Shown here one piece after another: positions 6,763-10,741 of a stretch of DNA of 10,741 bases (positions are counted from its first letter, which is position 1; each line of letters begins with the position of its first letter). The notes under the pieces are model-generated. The model did no database searches. It saw only the letters and a list, made by a program, of their open reading frames with translations, and was not told the DNA's origin. The DNA is from SYIM01 sp044356835 (GTDB lineage: Bacteria; Pseudomonadota; Gammaproteobacteria; Burkholderiales; Burkholderiaceae_E): the NCBI GenBank assembly GCA_044356835.1, contig JBIKVK010000106.1:1-10741 (forward strand), read 5' to 3'. The translations under genes were made by a program, and so were the position numbers.

Positions 6763-8073
6763 ATGAATCGCAGGATGCATCTCGTTCACATGATGTTCCA
6801 CGCGCCGATTACGCATACGGCGCTCAGCTGGGCTCACGCCGAGGACGGACACCTGGATGGCCTCGCCGACTTCGGCTATTGGCAACGCATTGCAAAGACG
6901 CTCGAACGCGGCAGCTTCGACGCAGTATTTTTTGCCGACACCCCTGCCGCATCGGATCAATACAAGGGCGGTCCAGAAACGCCCCTCCGATATGGCGTGG
7001 TATGGCCCACCCATGACCCCATGCCGGTCATTGCGGTCATGGCGGCCGCCACCGAGCGCCTGGGCCTCGGGGTCACCCTTTCGGTCACGGGAACGCCGCC
7101 TTATCTCGCCTATCGAAGGTTGTCCACGCTCGACTACATGAGCCGAGGCCGCATTGGCTGGAACGTTGTGACAGGCCATATGCAGGCCGAGCACCGGGCC
7201 ATCGGCAACCCACTCATGGAGCATGACGAGCGCTATGACTACGCCGACGAATACATGGACGTCTGCTACGCCCTTTGGGACAGCTTCGGCAAGGGCGCCA
7301 TTCTGAAAGACCGTGCAGCGGGGGTGCTGGCCGACCCCGACAAGATCGCGCGCGTCCAGCATGAAGGGCGATATTTCCGATGCCACGCCGTCTCACCCAC
7401 CCTGCCGTCGCCGCAGGGCAGGCCAGTCATTTTTCAGGCGGGCTCCTCAGGTCGAGGAATGCAGTTTGCCGTCAAGCATGCCGAGGCAATCTTCGCGATT
7501 CAGCCCCAGGTCAAGGCGATGCGCGGCTTCAGGGAACGCATGGACGCCGCTGCATCTTCTGCCGGGAAGCCTCCGCCGAAAATTCTGTTCGGTCTGCACT
7601 TTGTCATCGGCAGCACCGACGAAGAAGCTCGACGCCGCCATGAACTGCTTCGGAGTCGGGTACCTCTGGATGCGGGGCTGAGTCGGCTTTCAGCCCCGCT
7701 CGGAATGGATTGCAGCAAGCTCGACCCTGATCAACCGATTGAAGAACTATCGACGCAAGCCTCGAAGGGCATGCTCGAGGCCATCGCGAGCATCGGCGGG
7801 GAACGAGGTCACCGTACGACAGTTCGCGAGGCGGCGCTGCATGCGGGCATGACCGGAGGTCTCGCCCAGGTCGTGGGCTCACCCGAAAGGATCGCCGACG
7901 AGATGGAGCGGATCTGGCGCGAAAGCGGCGGGTTCGGCTTCAACCTGAGCGCTGCCACGATGCCTGGCATGATCGAAGAGTTTGTAGATCATGTCGTGCC
8001 GATCTTGCGCAAGCGCGGATTGGTTCGCGAAGGCTATACCGGTAAGACGCTTCGAGATCACCTCAATTCCTGA
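6763..8073 (+). CDS. LLM-class flavin-dependent monooxygenase (NtaA/SnaA/DszA family)
   Basis: This 436-residue cytoplasmic protein has the usual length of the NtaA/SnaA/DszA group of two-component monooxygenases, which use reduced FMN supplied by a separate reductase to attack C-N or C-S bonds or similar targets. Family phrases are visible in order: HLVHMMFHAPITHTALSW (6-23), FDAVFFADT (52-60), LGLGVTLSVT (100-109), LSTLDYMSRGRIGWNVVTG (120-138), RYDYADEYMDVCYALWDSF (157-175), SPQGRPVIFQAGSS (216-229), and a C-terminal VVPILRKRGLVR ... TLRDHL. In many relatives the stretch after GWN-x-VT ends in NFG; here it is AIG. The ATG at 6763 has AGGGG six bases upstream; a second ATG at 6775 lacks one. 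It is first in the operon, 40 bases before the TRAP binding-protein gene. No flavin reductase gene is visible. The substrate is unknown. Confidence 0.88.
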   Translation: MNRRMHLVHMMFHAPITHTALSWAHAEDGHLDGLADFGYWQRIAKTLERGSFDAVFFADTPAASDQYKGGPETPLRYGVVWPTHDPMPVIAVMAAATERLGLGVTLSVTGTPPYLAYRRLSTLDYMSRGRIGWNVVTGHMQAEHRAIGNPLMEHDERYDYADEYMDVCYALWDSFGKGAILKDRAAGVLADPDKIARVQHEGRYFRCHAVSPTLPSPQGRPVIFQAGSSGRGMQFAVKHAEAIFAIQPQVKAMRGFRERMDAAASSAGKPPPKILFGLHFVIGSTDEEARRRHELLRSRVPLDAGLSRLSAPLGMDCSKLDPDQPIEELSTQASKGMLEAIASIGGERGHRTTVREAALHAGMTGGLAQVVGSPERIADEMERIWRESGGFGFNLSAATMPGMIEEFVDHVVPILRKRGLVREGYTGKTLRDHLNS

Positions 8074-8100
8074 TGCATCAAGACAAGCACCACAACACCA

Positions 8101-8107
8101 AGGGAGA
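8101..8107 (+). promoter_or_regulatory. Ribosome binding site of dctP-like gene
   Basis: AGGGAGA ends 6 bases before the ATG at 8114. It decides that start over an in-frame ATG at 7991, which lies inside the monooxygenase gene and would put about 40 residues in front of an obvious signal peptide. Confidence 0.7.
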
Positions 8108-8113
8108 CACTGC

Positions 8114-9130
8114 ATGAAGACATTTCTGACTCGGATTTTGACGGCGGCAGCGACACTTGTCGCAGTTTCCACCGCCACCGCTGCTCCGCAAAACTGGCGC
8201 TACGTCGGCGTGATCAACGCACAACACGACTACGCTCAGATCATGATCAAGGGATTCAAGCGTGTCGAGGCACGTACCAATGGTGAGCTGCGAATCCGAT
8301 ATGTGTCCTACGGCGAGACCCCCTACAAGCCGGTCGATGCGCTGACGGTCATTCGCGATGGCCTGGTCGAAATGAGCGAGTGGCTGCCCAGCTATAACGC
8401 GGCCACCTATCCGGTGCTTGCGGCGCCTGAGTTGCCCTTCGTGATGCCTCAGTGGGAGGAGCCGGCAACCCTGCAAAAGAAGGTGATCGCCGCCTGGGCC
8501 ACCCCGACCGTCAATGCGCAACGACAGGACGTGCTGAACAGGCATCGCGCGGAGTTGCTGGCCACAGTGTTCTATGACCCGATCAATATCTGGTTTGCCG
8601 ATTCCGTCAAGGACATCGCCGGTATGAAGGGTAAAAAGGTACGCGCCACCAGCCCGGAACAAGCCGAATTCCTGACGGCGATCGGAGCCTCGCCGGTCAA
8701 CATCGCCGCGGGCGAAGCCTACACCGGCCTTCAGCGCGGGGTGATCAACGGCATCATCACCGGCGCTGGCGCGGTCGTGAGCTTCAAGTGGGATGAGGTT
8801 GTGAAATCGGGTTTTGCGACCAACGTCCTGATGTCATCGACCACCATGCTGGTCTCGAAGCGCGCTCTTGACGGACTGTCTCCCGCGCACCGTGCCATCC
8901 TCATCGAGGAGATGAAGGCGGTCGAAGCAGAAATTCATGCCTTCATGCCCACCAGCTACAAGGCGAACATTGCTGCACTCAAGGCAAAAGGTATCTTGGT
9001 CACCGAACCCTCACCTGAGCTCTACCAACAGTTCCGCAAGGTTGCGGTCGATCACGTCCATCCCAATTGGGCCAAGCGCGCGGGGCCCGAGGGGCAAAAA
9101 GCGATTTCTGAGATCAGCGGCACCCGCTAA
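8114..9130 (+). CDS. dctP: TRAP transporter substrate-binding protein, DctP family
   Basis: This 338-residue periplasmic protein captures an organic acid and hands it to the DctQM membrane pair. The start MKTFLTRILTAAATLVAV is a classical Sec signal peptide, with a likely signal peptidase I cut near residues 23-24 (TATA|APQ or one residue later). DctP features follow in order: GFKRVEARTNGELRIRY, LPFVMP, and the core GMKGKKVRA with Arg177, the place of the conserved Arg that salt-bridges the ligand carboxylate in this family. Then come GEAYTGLQRGVINGI and SSTTMLVSKRALDGLSPAHR. The length is typical. The gene sits between the monooxygenase (40-base gap) and the small permease gene (19-base gap), so all are probably co-transcribed. 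The ligand is probably a carboxylate; which one cannot be told. Confidence 0.9.
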   Translation: MKTFLTRILTAAATLVAVSTATAAPQNWRYVGVINAQHDYAQIMIKGFKRVEARTNGELRIRYVSYGETPYKPVDALTVIRDGLVEMSEWLPSYNAATYPVLAAPELPFVMPQWEEPATLQKKVIAAWATPTVNAQRQDVLNRHRAELLATVFYDPINIWFADSVKDIAGMKGKKVRATSPEQAEFLTAIGASPVNIAAGEAYTGLQRGVINGIITGAGAVVSFKWDEVVKSGFATNVLMSSTTMLVSKRALDGLSPAHRAILIEEMKAVEAEIHAFMPTSYKANIAALKAKGILVTEPSPELYQQFRKVAVDHVHPNWAKRAGPEGQKAISEISGTR

Positions 9131-9149
9131 CCGCTGACGGGAGCGGCCC

Positions 9150-9647
9150 GTGACGCAATCAGGCAAATGGTTGGAACGCACTGCCCTCGGCATTGCATTG
9201 GTCTTCCTTGCGATGCTCACGCTCCTCGTTCTAGCCGACGTGGTGCTGCGGTCCTTAAAGATCGACTTCTACTGGGGCAGCGAAGGTGGGGCCATATTGA
9301 TGGCCTGGTCAATATTCTTCGCTTTGCCCTGGGTGGGTCGGGAGCGTCAGCACATCAGCACCGACTTTCTGGTCTGCCACCTGCCCAGGGGTGTGCAGAG
9401 GGGGCTCGCGCTCGCCGGACAAATCCTCATGTTGGCCTACATCGCACTGGTGCTCTGGCTTTGCCTTGAACTCACCTGGCGAAATTTCGAGACTGATGCC
9501 CGCTCACAGGGCATTCTGAGGCTGCCTCTCTACATCATGCAGGCCGGCGTCTGTCTGGGCATACTTCTGACCTGGCTGGCGCAGTGCGCGAGTTTGCTGG
9601 ACGACCTCCGGGCGTCCCAGCCGAACCTGCTGGAGCCAACGCAATGA
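9150..9647 (+). CDS. dctQ: TRAP transporter small permease, DctQ family
   Basis: This 165-residue inner-membrane protein is the four-helix partner of DctM in sodium-driven TRAP import. Hydrophobic helices lie at about residues 12-34, 46-64, 84-107 and 124-149. Between the first two is the DctQ phrase FYWGSEGGAILMAW, followed by GRERQHISTDF, like the family pattern ending in R-x-x-x-HI-x-x-D. The GTG start is supported by GGGAG six bases upstream. The stop codon overlaps the next ATG (ATGA), a sign of translational coupling with the large permease. Confidence 0.88.
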   Translation: MTQSGKWLERTALGIALVFLAMLTLLVLADVVLRSLKIDFYWGSEGGAILMAWSIFFALPWVGRERQHISTDFLVCHLPRGVQRGLALAGQILMLAYIALVLWLCLELTWRNFETDARSQGILRLPLYIMQAGVCLGILLTWLAQCASLLDDLRASQPNLLEPTQ

Positions 9648-10741
9648 CGACCCTCGGGCTGATGGGCCTCACCATCTTGCTCCTGCTCGCAGCGGGTTGG
9701 CCGATCGCGCTCGTACTGGGTGCGACAGGCCTCTTCTGGATCATCCTGTTCGATGCGAGGCAACTTTCGGGAGTAGCGCACACGCTATTCAACACGGCCG
9801 CCAGCGAAGCGCTGATTGCAGTCCCCCTCTTTGTCCTGATGGGGCAGATCGTTCAGCACGCCCGGGTCTCAGAGCGCTTTTACCGTTCGGTGAGCGGCTG
9901 GCTCAGACGACTCCCGGGGGGGCTTCTGCACGCAAACATCGCAGTGTGCTCGGTGTTTTCAGCGGTCAGCGGTTCGAGCGTCGCAACTGCAGCAACGGTC
10001 GGCACGGCCGCGCTTCCGAGTCTGCAGCGTTTACGTTATGACCCCAAACTTGCGGCCGGGTCATTGGCCGCTGGGGGCACCCTGGGCATCCTGATTCCGC
10101 CGAGTATTCCGTTGATTGTCTATGGTTCGATCGTGCAGGAGTCGATCGGCAAACTGTTCATCGCAGCGCTGGTGCCCGCGCTGATCTTGGTGATCATGTT
10201 TCACATCTACATTGTGCTGCGCTGCCTGGCCAATCCTGCACTCGCCCCAGCGGACGACGTCGAGCGTAACGAAGGGGGAAACCTGAGGGGGTTCCTGACC
10301 GACATCCTTCCCGTGATTTCGATCGTGGTTGCGGTGCTGGGTGGAATCTATTCCGGGATCACGACCAGCACCGAGGCGGCTGCGGTGGGCGCACTGATGG
10401 CGCTGATTGTTGCGGGAGCTTCCGGCAATGTGACCCGGTCGATGCTGCGCACGGTCATGACAGAGACCGCGACGCTGACTGCGATGATGCTGTTCATCGT
10501 AATCGGAGCCCAGATTTTTTCTTATGCGGTATTCACCTGGGGAATCAATGCCGAGATCGGCCGCATCGTGAGCGACCTCGCCTTGCCACGGGGAGCCGTT
10601 CTGGCCGTGATCATCGGTATCTACATCATTTTGGGCATGTTTCTCGACGCGCTGTCATTGATGCTGATGACCCTGGCGATCGTTCATCCCATCATTGTCG
10701 CGCTCGGTTATGACCCACTGTGGTTCGGGATCTTATTGGTC
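9644..10741 (+). CDS. dctM: TRAP transporter large permease, DctM family (3' partial)
   Basis: The frame is open from the ATG at 9644 to the right edge: 366 codons, against about 425-440 residues for a typical DctM, so roughly the last 60-75 residues are missing. It is the sodium-coupled, elevator-type transport subunit. Many hydrophobic helices are visible, with the family marks PLFVLMGQI (61-69), SGSSVATAATVG (109-120), GGTLGILIPPS (144-154), STEAAAVGA (242-250) and GMFLDALSLMLM (331-342). The Gly/Ser-rich and IPPS stretches fall in the hairpin regions that shape the substrate and sodium sites. The start overlaps the small-permease stop by ATGA, with GGAG eight bases upstream. No frameshift is seen. 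Confidence 0.9.
   Translation, partial: MTTLGLMGLTILLLLAAGWPIALVLGATGLFWIILFDARQLSGVAHTLFNTAASEALIAVPLFVLMGQIVQHARVSERFYRSVSGWLRRLPGGLLHANIAVCSVFSAVSGSSVATAATVGTAALPSLQRLRYDPKLAAGSLAAGGTLGILIPPSIPLIVYGSIVQESIGKLFIAALVPALILVIMFHIYIVLRCLANPALAPADDVERNEGGNLRGFLTDILPVISIVVAVLGGIYSGITTSTEAAAVGALMALIVAGASGNVTRSMLRTVMTETATLTAMMLFIVIGAQIFSYAVFTWGINAEIGRIVSDLALPRGAVLAVIIGIYIILGMFLDALSLMLMTLAIVHPIIVALGYDPLWFGILLV

Noticed and set aside
7991..8113. Earlier ATG for the TRAP binding protein
   Set aside because: It overlaps the monooxygenase gene and would bury the signal peptide; the ATG at 8114 has a good ribosome binding site and begins the signal peptide directly.

Overview
The window is GC-rich protein-coding DNA, probably from a betaproteobacterium. 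That placement is an inference from GC-biased codon use, the BapA-like giant surface protein and the TRAP-transporter catabolic cluster; there is no rRNA or marker gene to confirm it. I see no RNA genes, insertion sequences or CRISPR array.

Region 1 (left edge to 5779, + strand) is the C-terminal 1925 residues of a giant secreted or surface protein. The reading frame is open at the left edge, so the true start lies outside. From N to C the visible part holds a carboxypeptidase-regulatory/SdrD-B-like domain, an Ala-rich helical segment, an Ig-like (BapA-type) domain, an acidic Asp/Ser/Gly linker, a long weakly recognised region with one good EF-hand calcium loop, a helical region with three degenerate copies of a module resembling one from giant biofilm proteins, and an Asp-rich beta-type C-terminal module. 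Its base composition switches sharply near position 730-780.

Region 2 (5792-6511, - strand) is a RraA-fold aldolase resembling 4-carboxy-4-hydroxy-2-oxoadipate / 4-hydroxy-4-methyl-2-oxoglutarate aldolases. It converges on the giant gene with only 12 bases between stop codons. A 251-base divergent intergenic region (6512-6762) separates it from Region 3.

Region 3 (6763 to right edge, + strand) is a tight operon: an NtaA/DszA-type flavin-dependent monooxygenase, then a complete-looking TRAP transporter (DctP binding protein, DctQ small permease, and DctM large permease cut by the window edge). With the divergent aldolase this looks like an uptake-and-degradation module for an organic acid: the TRAP system imports it, the monooxygenase attacks it, and the aldolase cleaves a late oxo-acid intermediate to central metabolites. 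The substrate cannot be read from the sequence, and no regulator or flavin reductase lies in the window.
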